Shown: piece after piece, positions 8,521-17,800 of the stretch
Numbering within the stretch: position 1 is the first letter of the stretch
Layout: every line of letters starts with the position of its first letter
Assembly (NCBI GenBank): GCA_937910695.1
Contig: CALEMW010000166.1
Coordinates: forward strand, 1 to 41,997
Source of the DNA: an uncultured bacterium
GTDB lineage: Bacteria > Krumholzibacteriota > Krumholzibacteriia > LZORAL124-64-63
Reading direction: 5' to 3'
Length of the DNA: 41,997 bases
Notes under the pieces: generated by a model
What the model saw: only the letters and a program-made list of their open reading frames with translations
The model's database searches: none
Told to the model about the DNA's origin: nothing
Position numbers and translations under genes: made by a program

Positions 8521-8958
8521 GTGGCCCGCATCCTGATCGTCGAGGACGATGCCGATAGCCGCCTGCTGATACGGACAATGATCGAAAAGCTGGGGCATGA
8601 GGCCTTTGCTGTGGGTGACGGCATGGGTGCACTCGGCATACTGGGCGTTGATCCCGGTGAGTTGGCGGCGGATGTCGATCCCACCGTTGGTTCCGTGTTC
8701 GACGACGGGGAGCCCCCACCGACCGACGGGAACTGGGACTTGGTCTTGATGGATGTGGTCCTTTCCGACCTGGACGGCCGTGACGTATGTCGACAGATCC
8801 GCGCCGCCGGCCGCGATGTTCCGGTGGTCGCCGTGACGGGTCTGGCCATGTCTGGCGACCGCGAATCGTGCCTGGAAGCGGGCATGGACGACTACATGGC
8901 CAAGCCGTTCACCGTAGATGTGATGACCGACCTGCTCACGGCCTGGCTTCAGGGGTGA
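8521..8958 (+). CDS. Stand-alone response-regulator receiver domain with an insertion
   Basis: A 145-residue single-domain CheY-like receiver. GTG 8521 is preferred to GTG 8515 because AAGGAG at 8510-8515 is then correctly spaced and the protein begins MARILIVEDD. Conserved residues are the acidic cluster Glu8/Asp9/Asp10, phosphoacceptor Asp78 in LVLMDVVL, Thr106 in AVTG and Lys128 in MAKPF. About 30 extra acidic and proline-rich residues (roughly 40-70) interrupt the domain before the phosphoacceptor strand, where typical receivers have a short helix and loop. There is no output domain and no kinase nearby. It lies three bases after the DsbD-like gene and ends the cluster begun by acyP. It probably signals by protein contact. 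Confidence 0.88.
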   Translation: MARILIVEDDADSRLLIRTMIEKLGHEAFAVGDGMGALGILGVDPGELAADVDPTVGSVFDDGEPPPTDGNWDLVLMDVVLSDLDGRDVCRQIRAAGRDVPVVAVTGLAMSGDRESCLEAGMDDYMAKPFTVDVMTDLLTAWLQG

Positions 8959-9027
8959 TCGGCACCGTATCTTGATGGGTGAGCCCTGGACCCCTCACGC
9001 CGTGCGCCGCTGCTTCAGGAGATCCCC

Positions 9028-10008
9028 ATGCGCATCTTCTCACCGTTCTTCACCGCAATGCTGTTCGGAGCCCTGTGCTGCATGTCCGGGTGTGACGGCG
9101 GCGGCGGCGGCGGCCTGCCTGATGTGCCAGACTGCGCCATCACGGTGACCACGCCAAGTTCCATAGAGGCGTTCGTCAGCGGCGACGACGTCAACATCCG
9201 CTGGGATGAGACGGGGACACCTGACTTCGTAAGGATAGAACTCCTTCACGATGGCATGACGGTGAGTGTGTTGGCTGAGTCGACGGCCAACGACGGGTTC
9301 TATCCCTGGTTCGCCTCGGGCGAGTGGGGAGGCTCGGGCTCGGGATACGCCGTGAGGGTGACGGCTCTTGGAGAGGCGGTCTGTGGGGGAACGAGCGAGC
9401 CCTTCACAATCTTCGATACCACGGGGTGCTCGTTTGCGTTCACGATCGAAGACAGTCTCCTGATGGCCGGCGAAAACTATGATTTGACCTGGGAGAGTCA
9501 CAGCAGCACCGGTACCGTCGACATCGGGCTGTACAGGTGGACGGGGTGGATCGGCGACGTGGCGGTCAACGCCGTGGATTCAGGCGTGTTCGTCTGGGAG
9601 GCCGATTCCTTTCATCACGGCACCGATGACCACTTCTGGTTCGAGATCCGAGATCACACCCTCTCGACGTGCATGGCGCGGAGCCACGATCTGAATATTT
9701 TCGATACGGATATTTGCGGCATCGGCGTGCTGTCTCCTGCTGGCGACGTCGTCTGGCATGATGATGAGATCCGCAACATTGAGTTCACCCAAATTCGCGG
9801 CAGCGGGATGGTGGATATCATACTGAAGGCCGGCCAGACATTCGTCGGCACCATCACCACGAACTACGATATGGACGCAGGCCCCTATTCCTGGCAAGTA
9901 CACCGCTATTCATTCGTCGGGCCGGCGGAGTATTTCCGCATCGAGGTGATCGACGCCGAGGATTCCTATTGCCGCGGGGAGAGCGACCTCTTTACCATCC
10001 TGCCTTGA
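9028..10008 (+). CDS. Lipoprotein with three Kre9/KNH-like repeats
   Basis: A 326-residue surface or periplasmic lipoprotein. The signal segment ends MSGC with Cys22 as lipid site, followed by a Gly-rich spacer. Three ~95-residue beta-sandwich repeats follow (about 36-130, 134-226, 230-326). Each has the pattern of the Ser-Thr-rich Kre9/KNH-like domain (pattern xIxWxxxxxxxVxIxLxxxG, then a Trp or Phe strand and YxxRV-type end). Each repeat carries one Cys at its first strand and one near its last (36/119, 134/215, 230/315), suggesting one disulfide per repeat. AGGAG precedes the ATG. Function is unknown; the family is usually adhesive or matrix-associated. It is followed by another lipoprotein on the same strand after 67 bases. 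Confidence 0.8.
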   Translation: MRIFSPFFTAMLFGALCCMSGCDGGGGGGLPDVPDCAITVTTPSSIEAFVSGDDVNIRWDETGTPDFVRIELLHDGMTVSVLAESTANDGFYPWFASGEWGGSGSGYAVRVTALGEAVCGGTSEPFTIFDTTGCSFAFTIEDSLLMAGENYDLTWESHSSTGTVDIGLYRWTGWIGDVAVNAVDSGVFVWEADSFHHGTDDHFWFEIRDHTLSTCMARSHDLNIFDTDICGIGVLSPAGDVVWHDDEIRNIEFTQIRGSGMVDIILKAGQTFVGTITTNYDMDAGPYSWQVHRYSFVGPAEYFRIEVIDAEDSYCRGESDLFTILP

Positions 10009-10075
10009 GCCCGACGCCAGGAACTTCGCCCCACCCTGGGAGTACAAGCGTCCGGTTTCGCTGAAGGGAGACACC

Positions 10076-10597
10076 ATGCCATATCGAACCATCATCATCG
10101 CTGTTCCAGCTTTGATTCTCTGCCTGGGCTGTGCGGGGGCCGAGAAGACTGCAGAACATGATAGTCAACCGGTTGCTGAACAGGTCGTCGTCGACACGAC
10201 GGCCGGTACAGTCGCGGCCATGCCGTCCGCCTTGGATCTGGCCGGGTTCCCCATGCCCGACACGCTGCCGGGCGAAGACCATGTGGTCGAGGTCGGACAC
10301 ACCACGAAATACGTGCAGCCTGCCCAGGGGACCTCGTTCCGGTTCCGTTACGAAGGCGACGATGTGGTCGTGAACATCAGCAGCCTCACCGTGAACTGCT
10401 GTACCGAATCGTTCCGGGCCGCGGTCGACATCGTGGACGGGGAGCTGACCCTGCGTCTCTACGAATACCTGCCAGACGTTTGCGAGTGCACGCATCCGCG
10501 GGACATCTGGGTGACCCTGAAGGATGTCGGGCAGGTGGAGAGCCTGACGATATTCCTTAACGACGCCAAAGATCCCCTGCAGCAGCCCGACTGCTGA
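10076..10597 (+). CDS. Lipoprotein of unknown function
   Basis: A 173-residue protein starting at ATG 10076 behind AGGGAG. The N-terminus is a short lipoprotein signal (IIIAVPALILCLGC) with Cys19 as probable lipid site. A flexible Ala/Glu/Asp/Thr-rich linker follows to about residue 60, then a beta-rich domain with several cysteines (NCCTES, VCECTH and the C-terminal PDC). These could form disulfides or bind metal. I do not recognise the family. It lies 67 bases after the triple-repeat lipoprotein on the same strand and ahead of a strong terminator, so the two may be one transcription unit. Confidence 0.72.
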   Translation: MPYRTIIIAVPALILCLGCAGAEKTAEHDSQPVAEQVVVDTTAGTVAAMPSALDLAGFPMPDTLPGEDHVVEVGHTTKYVQPAQGTSFRFRYEGDDVVVNISSLTVNCCTESFRAAVDIVDGELTLRLYEYLPDVCECTHPRDIWVTLKDVGQVESLTIFLNDAKDPLQQPDC

Positions 10598-10623
10598 TCA
10601 GGGCTCTCCAGTACGATGAATGA

Positions 10624-10651
10624 AGGGGCGACCGCTTGCGCGGTCGCCCCT
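10624..10651. terminator. Bidirectional terminator between convergent genes
   Basis: A perfect 12-base stem (10624-10635 with 10640-10651) closes a four-base loop TTGC between a plus-strand stop at 10597 and a minus-strand stop at 10675. The plus-strand side continues CCTGTTTCC. Its symmetry fits termination from both sides. Confidence 0.8.
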
Positions 10652-10674
10652 CCTGTTTCCACCCAGGTTGAAGA

Positions 10675-13401
10675 CTACTTGGCGGGGAACCTCTCGGCTC
10701 CGTCGCCGGCGAGGCTCTTGGAGGCCGTGTCGACTTCCACGATGCTGCCGTCGTCGACCATGATGTTGAACACATGCCACCACCGGATGCCCGACCAGGA
10801 GCGGGACCAGGTGCGGACCGGCGCGGCGCTGCCGCCGCGGAACACCTTGACCGTGCTGATCTCACCGGTGCTGTCGTCGCCCGAGTACAGGTACACCTTG
10901 TACTCGTAGTGATCGGCCGACGGACCCTCGGCGAGGTACGAGATGCGGACGTTCTCGGGGCCGTAGCCGCTGGTGTCGTCCGTATCGAGGTTGGCGCCGG
11001 GGATGTCGCGGTGACTGTAGTACAGGTGGTTGCCGTTGGCGTCGTACAGGTGCGAGTCGAGGTCGCGGGGCGAGGCGCCCCAGGTCAGCTCGATGCGGTA
11101 CGCCACGCCGTAGAGTTCGGCCAGGAACTGCAGCCACCGGGTGTTGGTGGCGAAGTCGAACCCGGAGTACTCGGCGGCGTAGGAGTTGAACTCCGCGGCC
11201 GTGCGGGGCAGCCAGATGGCGACGCCGTTGAGCCCCTCGGGGCCGGCGCTGTTGCCCATGCCGGTGTCGACCAGGAATGAGGCGTCCACCGAAACGGCGA
11301 TGGCGGCATTGATCACTGCATCCGGAATCGCCCGGTTACCCGAGTTGGTGATGCGATCGAAGAAGTCCTCGATGTCGCCGTTCTGCATGTAGGGTTCCAG
11401 GTCGTTGGCTGGTGGACCCACGCGGCGGACGGCGGCGAGGATGGGCGTGAGTTCGCCCTTGAACGCCTCGAAGTCTGCGTGGCCGAGGGTCGCGTCGACG
11501 AACGCGCGGATCGAGTGTTCGAGATCGCCGTACTGGCTCAGGTCGTAGCTCACACCGTAGGAGCTGTTGGGAGCCGAAGCGGCGGTCACGCAATTCTCGG
11601 CTGCGTTCTTGGCGCTCGGGTTGCCGTTCAGGAACGTTACGACGTTCGGGAACTTGTTGGCGTTCTCGCTGCCGTAGCGAACGGTTTCGTGGGCCACCAT
11701 GTAGTCGAAATAGTTCTTCGACACCGCCGCGACTTCCACGGCGCCCATGAGGCAGCCCTGGTACCAGATCACGTCGAGCTTGTCGCCCACCATGGTCTTG
11801 ATGTCGCGGTACACGGCTTCCAGTTCGTACATGTTCAGGCCGTCGCCGTTGTCGTAGCACATGGCCTTCTGGGACGGATCGTCGTACCACAGCTCGTTGG
11901 GAACGGCGTGGCTCTCGTTGAACCAGCTGCCGCCGTGGTTCGAAAGCACGACCATGTACTTGCGGGCCGGGAACTTGGCGATGCCCCAGGTCAGGAAGTC
12001 GTGCAGGGTGAGCGGATTGCCCATGTTGAGTTCGCCGTAGTCGGCGTCCTCGGTCACCGAGCCCGCGGTCACGACGTAGCGCTTGCAGTCGGTGTAGCCG
12101 GCGGCGTCGTCGCCGTCGAACAGCACGCCGCAGTAGGTGTCGCCGTCCATGTTGGCGGCGATCTCGTTGGCGTACTGGGAACGTGTGGCGGAGAGGCCGC
12201 CCTCACCGTCGGAGTAGACGAGGATCGTCCAGTCCTTGGTCTCACGGGCTGCCTGGACGGTGAAGCCGATCTTGTCGCCAGGACCGCTGTAGCCGTCGAG
12301 GATATCCGAACCCTTGTCGTAGAGTTCGTCGCCGTCGACGTCGAGCACGATGTCGTACTGGCCGGGAGTCAGCGGGGAGGGCCAGACCAGACGGCGGCCG
12401 GCGTTGGTGCAGCCGTACTGCATGGTGTCGCCGAGGGGCGTTTCGACGGGGGTCAGGGGGTCCTGGTCGTTCCAGGTGGCCTGGTGGGGCACGATGTACC
12501 ACTTCACGTAACGGTTGCCGCCCAGGTTGCGCAGACGGGCGACGGGGTTCAGGTACACGTAGACGTTGTCGCCCGTGTCGAAGAGGTCGCGGTAGACGTA
12601 GTTCACGTCCGAGGACAGGCGCTCGATGATGTGGCCGTCGATCAGCACTTTGTCCACATCCAGTTCCTGGACCACGAAGCCGACGCCGATCTGGCCGTCG
12701 AGGAAGTCGCCGGCGTCGTAAACGCCGTTGCGGTTGACGTCGATCACGACGTCCCAGGCGGTGGCCTCGGTGTTGGAGGCGGACTGCCAGATGAGCGTCG
12801 GGGCGATGTTGCCGTCGACGTCGAAGGTCAGTTCCTCCACGGCGCCGGTGTAGTCGAACAGGAACATGCCGGCGGTCCAGTCGTAGCGGTTGGGCACCAC
12901 GTAGGTGTGAACGACGGTGCCGGGCGTGCCGTTCATGGCCGTGATGTAGACGCCGCCGCCAACATCGATGTTGTTCAGATGGTCTCCGGCAGCGTCGCAG
13001 GGCATGTACGTGACTTCGGTCGGTTCGGTCACGGTGATGCTGAAGGTGACACTGGTGCTGAGCACGGATACATCGTAGGTGCCGGGGACCGGGTCATAGA
13101 GCACCGAGGAAGCGTCCATCTCACCGTTGCCGTCGGTGAGCAGCTCATAGGTGCCGATCACGGCACGGGAGCCGTCACTGACCTCGATGGTGTAGAGCGT
13201 GTTGGGAGTGAGATCCGCCAGGGTCATCGAGACTTGCTCGAACGATGCGAAGGACGTTGCTTCGCCGCCGTCGTCGCCGACCAGGGATGTTGTTCCTGAG
13301 GGAGGTGGCGGGGGCGGGGTCACCGGATCGTCGCTGCTGCAGCCCAGCGACAACGCAATGGTTGCGGTCGCCAGAATCAATAACCAAGTCCATTGTTTCA
13401 T
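10675..13401 (-). CDS. Clostripain-family (C11) cysteine peptidase lipoprotein
   Basis: A 908-residue exported protein. The signal segment ends SLGC with Cys21 as lipid site, followed by a polyproline linker (about 26-34). Residues ~37-385 hold several beta-sandwich modules, two with DVNRNGVYD- or DVDGDELYD-like Asp-rich calcium-type loops. The C11 peptidase domain spans ~388-780, with the catalytic dyad His489 in SNHGGSW and Cys550 in YQGCLMG. The C-terminal ~120 residues (LTWGASPRDLDSHLYD) resemble the beta-sandwich found at the ends of other secreted bacterial proteins (YfaP/DUF2135-like). C11 peptidases cleave after Arg or Lys and usually need calcium and self-processing; that is family knowledge, not seen here. 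GGAGGGAG precedes the ATG. Monocistronic by layout. Confidence 0.9.
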   Translation of the reverse strand: MKQWTWLLILATATIALSLGCSSDDPVTPPPPPPSGTTSLVGDDGGEATSFASFEQVSMTLADLTPNTLYTIEVSDGSRAVIGTYELLTDGNGEMDASSVLYDPVPGTYDVSVLSTSVTFSITVTEPTEVTYMPCDAAGDHLNNIDVGGGVYITAMNGTPGTVVHTYVVPNRYDWTAGMFLFDYTGAVEELTFDVDGNIAPTLIWQSASNTEATAWDVVIDVNRNGVYDAGDFLDGQIGVGFVVQELDVDKVLIDGHIIERLSSDVNYVYRDLFDTGDNVYVYLNPVARLRNLGGNRYVKWYIVPHQATWNDQDPLTPVETPLGDTMQYGCTNAGRRLVWPSPLTPGQYDIVLDVDGDELYDKGSDILDGYSGPGDKIGFTVQAARETKDWTILVYSDGEGGLSATRSQYANEIAANMDGDTYCGVLFDGDDAAGYTDCKRYVVTAGSVTEDADYGELNMGNPLTLHDFLTWGIAKFPARKYMVVLSNHGGSWFNESHAVPNELWYDDPSQKAMCYDNGDGLNMYELEAVYRDIKTMVGDKLDVIWYQGCLMGAVEVAAVSKNYFDYMVAHETVRYGSENANKFPNVVTFLNGNPSAKNAAENCVTAASAPNSSYGVSYDLSQYGDLEHSIRAFVDATLGHADFEAFKGELTPILAAVRRVGPPANDLEPYMQNGDIEDFFDRITNSGNRAIPDAVINAAIAVSVDASFLVDTGMGNSAGPEGLNGVAIWLPRTAAEFNSYAAEYSGFDFATNTRWLQFLAELYGVAYRIELTWGASPRDLDSHLYDANGNHLYYSHRDIPGANLDTDDTSGYGPENVRISYLAEGPSADHYEYKVYLYSGDDSTGEISTVKVFRGGSAAPVRTWSRSWSGIRWWHVFNIMVDDGSIVEVDTASKSLAGDGAERFPAK

Positions 13402-13752
13402 GATGGAACTCCCTCCAGGGTGTGAGCGCGGGGAAGGGCGAGCACCATAGTGGCACTCGCCGACTCCCCTTACGGGGACTCCATCGGATCCTAACAGAGT
13501 GTCAAATGAATGTCAGGTCTCCTTTGCTCGAGAATCCGTTCTCAGATCAGAGGTCCTGTTGCCCCAGCAACTTCCAGCCACCTCCCGCGAGCCGGGTCAA
13601 GAGAATGATGAGAGTGGGAACGAAAGTGCGGCGGTTCACGACGGCCACCTCGATAGAGTTGGAATAGAGAAAACCCGGGTGATCCCTCCGTGTGGTGGGG
13701 ACCGTCCCGGGCTTCTTCGATGCATGAACCTACGGCGCTACGAACGGCCGCG
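13402..13752. other. Intergenic region, 351 bases, no gene found
   Basis: This holds the 5' side of the clostripain gene and the 3' side of the P-loop gene, both on the minus strand. Open frames here are short and lack ribosome-binding sites or family features. A small imperfect hairpin around AGTCCCCTTACGGGGACT (about 13461-13481) could fold in the clostripain leader. A terminator for the P-loop gene lies at 13671-13714. A TTGACA hexamer on the minus strand (plus 13500-13505) has no matching -10 at normal distance. Confidence 0.6.
13671..13714 (-). terminator. Rho-independent terminator of the P-loop gene
   Basis: On the minus strand AAGCCCGGG pairs with CCCGGGTTT (one G-U), with an inner GTCCC/GGGAT stem. 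The right arm runs into TTTTCTC. This is one of the few hairpins here with a real T-run. It begins 39 bases after the stop at 13753. Confidence 0.65.
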
Positions 13753-14721
13753 CTAGAGCTGCGACATAATTTGCTCGAAGGCCTCGCCCATACCCTTCTG
13801 CAGATTCTCCCGGTCCTCGTCCGACCACTTCGCTTCGTCCTCGCGGATGAATGTCGTGCGGTCGACGCGGTTGTCGAAACGCCCGAGGGGCAGGTGGAAC
13901 GTCTTGCCGTGGGCCTTCACCGTCACCGTGTCGGGCTTTTCCGACGTCTCGAGCAGGTGCACCATATCGTCGCAGCCGTAGTCGCCGAGCATGACCTCGA
14001 TGGGCACGCCGTGGTGCAGGATCGAGCCGGGATCGTTGGGGTCGGTGCGGGCGTCGTTCTTGCGGCGCGACTCTTCGGGGCTGACCCAGATGTAGAGTAT
14101 GCAGGACTTTTCGAGCATGGCCTCGGACAGCATGCGGAACGAGTACTGGTAGCCCCATGGGTCCTGCAGCGGCATGGTCGAGCCGTCGGCACCGCCGCGG
14201 GCGAATTCCACGACCACGGTCTTGCCCTCGAGGGTGTCGGGCACTTCGGCGACCTTGTCGGCCAGCAGTTTCTCCGATTCGGGACGCAGAGGCTCGGTAA
14301 CGGCGGTCTTGGACTTGTCCGACAGAACCTTCCAGAATGCAGGAGCGCCGACCTTCTCGCGGTTTGCATCGAAGCGATCCATCAACCAACTCACGGCGCA
14401 TTCGGGGGCGGGTCGGTTCTTGTTCACGAGGTCATCGTAGTCCTCGTTGAGCAGTTCCATGAGGGTGCCCCAATCCAGGGGGTTTTTCATGGGCAGGTTG
14501 TCGGAGTCGAAGAACACTGGATCCTCGCCCTGGGCGCGCAGTTCCTGGCTCACGCGGCGCATCATGTGCACGTAGGGATAGTCGTCGAGCTGGACGGTGT
14601 GGCCGATGCCGAACTGCTGTTCGCACTGCTCGGGAGTGAGGCCGGCGAGGTAGCGTCGCACCTCGGACTTGCCCGAGGCGGGCAGGGCGGTCAACAACAG
14701 GACGTCGATATGCTTGGCCAT
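13753..14721 (-). CDS. P-loop NTPase/kinase-like protein, unrecognised
   Basis: A 322-residue cytoplasmic protein. The start at 14721 is chosen for its GGAGGAGA ribosome-binding site and because residue 1 then leads straight into a beta strand and the P-loop (ALPASGKS, 12-19; Ala for the first Gly of Walker A). A longer in-frame start at 14799 gives only an Arg/Pro-rich extension and is rejected. Further visible features are QLDDYPYVHMMRRV, which could contain a switch or substrate-binding acid pair, and VVVEFARGG followed by ILYIWVSPEESRRKN, which looks like a Walker B strand and an Arg-rich LID segment of nucleotide or small-molecule kinases. I cannot name the substrate. It is separated from the upstream pump operon by a hairpin and has its own terminator. 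Confidence 0.8.
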   Translation of the reverse strand: MAKHIDVLLLTALPASGKSEVRRYLAGLTPEQCEQQFGIGHTVQLDDYPYVHMMRRVSQELRAQGEDPVFFDSDNLPMKNPLDWGTLMELLNEDYDDLVNKNRPAPECAVSWLMDRFDANREKVGAPAFWKVLSDKSKTAVTEPLRPESEKLLADKVAEVPDTLEGKTVVVEFARGGADGSTMPLQDPWGYQYSFRMLSEAMLEKSCILYIWVSPEESRRKNDARTDPNDPGSILHHGVPIEVMLGDYGCDDMVHLLETSEKPDTVTVKAHGKTFHLPLGRFDNRVDRTTFIREDEAKWSDEDRENLQKGMGEAFEQIMSQL

Positions 14722-14746
14722 GATTCTCCTCCGGGTCGTTCTGCGG

Positions 14747-14772
14747 CGACGGCCCCGTTGCCGGGGCCGTCG
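14747..14772 (-). terminator. Terminator-like hairpin after the RND operon
   Basis: A perfect 11-base stem (14747-14757 with 14762-14772) with a four-base loop lies 40 bases after the last RND stop codon on the minus strand. No T-run follows. It separates the pump operon from the P-loop gene on the same strand. Confidence 0.55.
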
Positions 14773-14811
14773 TGAGTCAGGTGGTTGAATATGCCACAAC
14801 GGACTGAAAAA

Positions 14812-17800
14812 TCAAGACCCTGTGGCCGGCTCGACCTCGTCGAACAGCGTGGTCGGACGGCGGCCGCGGATGCGGTTCCACAGGTCTGAGAAGCGCCAAC
14901 CGATCTTAACGCAGATCCAGTACAGCACCGGAATACCGCTGACGATCAACACCGTACTCGATGCCAGGCCGCCGATGGACGAAAGGGCGAGGTTCTCCCA
15001 GATGTCCTTGCCCTCCGTGTCGGTCAACTTCACGAGCAGGGGCAGCATGCCGGCGATGGTCGTACCGCTGGTCAACAGGATCGAGCGCAGTTGGATGCTC
15101 GTGCCCTTGCAGATGGCGTTGTGCAGCAGGGATGAACGCAGGGCCTTGGGCAGGTGGCGCAGGTCGCTGCCGCCGAGGCGGCCGTGGACCGGCAATACGC
15201 TTTGCAGATCGGGGCGTTCGTCCAGTTGTTCGTGGAGCTGCAGGCGGAAGCGGCTGACCAGCAGGATGGCGTTGTTCACGACGATACCGAACAGCAGCAC
15301 GAGGCCGATCTTGGCGGAGGAGTCGAAGGCGGTGTCGGTGAGCCAGAAGATGGCCATGACGCCGCACATGGCCATGGGCAGGGCGAGCAGGACCAGCAGC
15401 GGCAGCGACAGGCTCTCGAACAGCGCCGCCAGGGTCATGAAGATGAAAATGGAAGTCAAGATGAGCATTTTGTTCATCTGCTCCTCCTCTTCCTCTGTGA
15501 GCTGTTCGCCGGACGTGTCTTCGGCCGTGTAGCCGTAGGGCAGCTCCACTCCGGCGAGGATGTCGGCAATGTACTGCTGGCGCATCTTGTCGGTGCCGAT
15601 GTACTCCCAGGTCACATGGGTGGAGTAGCGCTGGTCCTCGCGGTGGATCGTCGAGACGACCTGCCGCTCCTCGAGGGAGACAAGGTCGGCCAGACGGACA
15701 CGATCGCCTTCGCGGGTGGTCATCACGTGGTTGGCGATCTGGTCGTACTGGATCCGGTCGGCGTCGGCGAAGCTCAGCTGCAGGCGCTGGTCGCGTCCCT
15801 CCACGAGCATGTGCCAGGGGAATTCGATACCGAGCAGGCGGCGCAGATAGCCCACAACCTCCTGCACCGAGATGTGGTAGCGGGCCAGGGCGGAGCGCTT
15901 GATGACGATGATGGTTTCGTCCGTGCTGCCTCGGGTGAACCGTTCGCCGCCGGTGAGCTGTACGTTGCGCACGCGTCGGTTGCGCTCGAGACGCGAAGTC
16001 ACGCCTTCGGTGATTCCCTCGAGCTCCTTGGAGTTGTAGCCGGTGATCTTGACGGTCGAGTTGCCGCCCATGCCGCCGAAGCCGCCTTTGAAGTAGGGGT
16101 CCCCGAACCCGAAGACCATGATGCGCATGCCTCCCAGCTCTTCGGCCAGGACGATCAGGCGGTTGCGGTAGTCTTCGGGGTAGGCGGTCCTGAGCATGTC
16201 CTCGTCGAAGTCGAGTTCCATCTGGGCGTAGTTGCTCTGGCAGTACGTCTTCATGGTGATGCCGTCGGCCAGCGGCAGCAGCTCCGACTCGAAGAGCACC
16301 ATCGTCGCGTTCGTGAGGGTGACTTCCGTGCCCTCGGCGCGGCGGATGATGAGGTACAGCTTCTCCTTGTCGGGCTGGCGCCAGAAGCCGCCCTCGGACA
16401 CCTCGTTCTTGTACAGGTGCCAGCCTCCGAAGAGCGCGCCGAAGAGCAGCAGCACGGGGAAGAACCAGAAGCGCAGATGGAAGGCCGTGAACTTCTCCAC
16501 GAAGCTGGAAAAGACCCCGACCAGCACCATCATCACCGTGGCGCCGACAAACCAGGCCCACAGGTCCTGGGCGGAGTTCCAGCCCTGGACGAAACCGATG
16601 GCCGCGAAACCGATGACTGCGATCACCGCTGAAGCAAGAGCCCAGCGCCACAGCAGGCTGAATCCTTCGGGTTCGACTTCGGCGACGGTTTCGGACTCAG
16701 GCTTGGCCAGTTCCCTCTCGGCGGTGCCGCGCAGGGCCACGGGGATCCAGGCGAAAGCCACGAAGATGCTCGCCAGCATGGCGATGCCGACGCTGATTGC
16801 GAGGGGCACGTAGTAGAGGGCGAGACGACCGCTCAGGAAGATGAACGAGAGGAAGGCGACCACCGTGGTCAGCGTGGTGGCGGTGATGGGGAAGGCCACC
16901 TCGCGGGTACCGCGCACCAGAATCGTTTTCGGGTCGTGGTGCCTGCGCTGGACCAGGCGGCGGTGGATGGCGTCGAGCACGAGGATCGAGTTGTCCAGCA
17001 GCATGCCGAAGCACACCGTCAGGCCGCTGATGGTGATGAAGTTCACCGAGATGTGGAAGAAGTAGAACATCGTCAGGCAGATCACGATGGCGAAGAGGAT
17101 CGACACCACCACGATGGCCGTCAGTCTGACCCGACGCAGGGCGGCCGCCAGCAGGATGAACAGCAGGCCGAGGATGGCCAGAGAGCGGTAGATCAGCTCG
17201 TTGAGCTTGTCTTCGAGTTCCTTGCCCTGGTCGGTGTCGATTTCGAATTCGACGGGGAAGGGCACTTCTTCCTGGATCAGGGGCAGGGCGGCGCGCAGAC
17301 GCTTGCTGACTGTTACTGCGTTGGTGCCGCTGCGCTTGGCGATCGAGGCCTGGATCACATTGTCGCCGTTGTTGCGGACGAAGTAGACCGGGTCGTCGAA
17401 GCTGGGCACGACTTCGGCGATACGGCCCAGGGTCAACGGATGCCCGCCGATACTGGCGACGACAGAACCGAGGATCTTTTCGATGGTCACCGAGTCCTGC
17501 AGGCTCACGGCGATCTCGCGCCCGTTGCGGCGGATGGTGCCGGCGGGCAGGATGTCGTCGAGGGCGTCGATTTGTGAGAAGATCTCGTCGGCGTGCAGGC
17601 CGTACTGGTCCATCATCTGGTAGTCGAGCAGCACGCGGGTCAGGGGCAGGGCGCCGCCCTGCAGCTCGACATCGGCGACGCCTTCGATGGACAGCAGTCT
17701 ATTCTTCAGCCAGCTCTCGGCGTTGTCCCTCAGCTTGTTGGCTGTCAGAGGCGAGATCAGGCTGATGGTCATGAAGTCTTCGGTGCGGAACTCCTCCGGT

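Noticed and set aside
11479..13299. A ~600-codon open frame antisense to the clostripain gene
   Set aside because: Same cause: Val/Gly/His-rich product without motifs, opposite a complete protein with catalytic residues.
13422..13667. Short open frame in the gap between the clostripain and P-loop genes
   Set aside because: No ribosome-binding site, no signal or family features, and it starts inside the clostripain leader.
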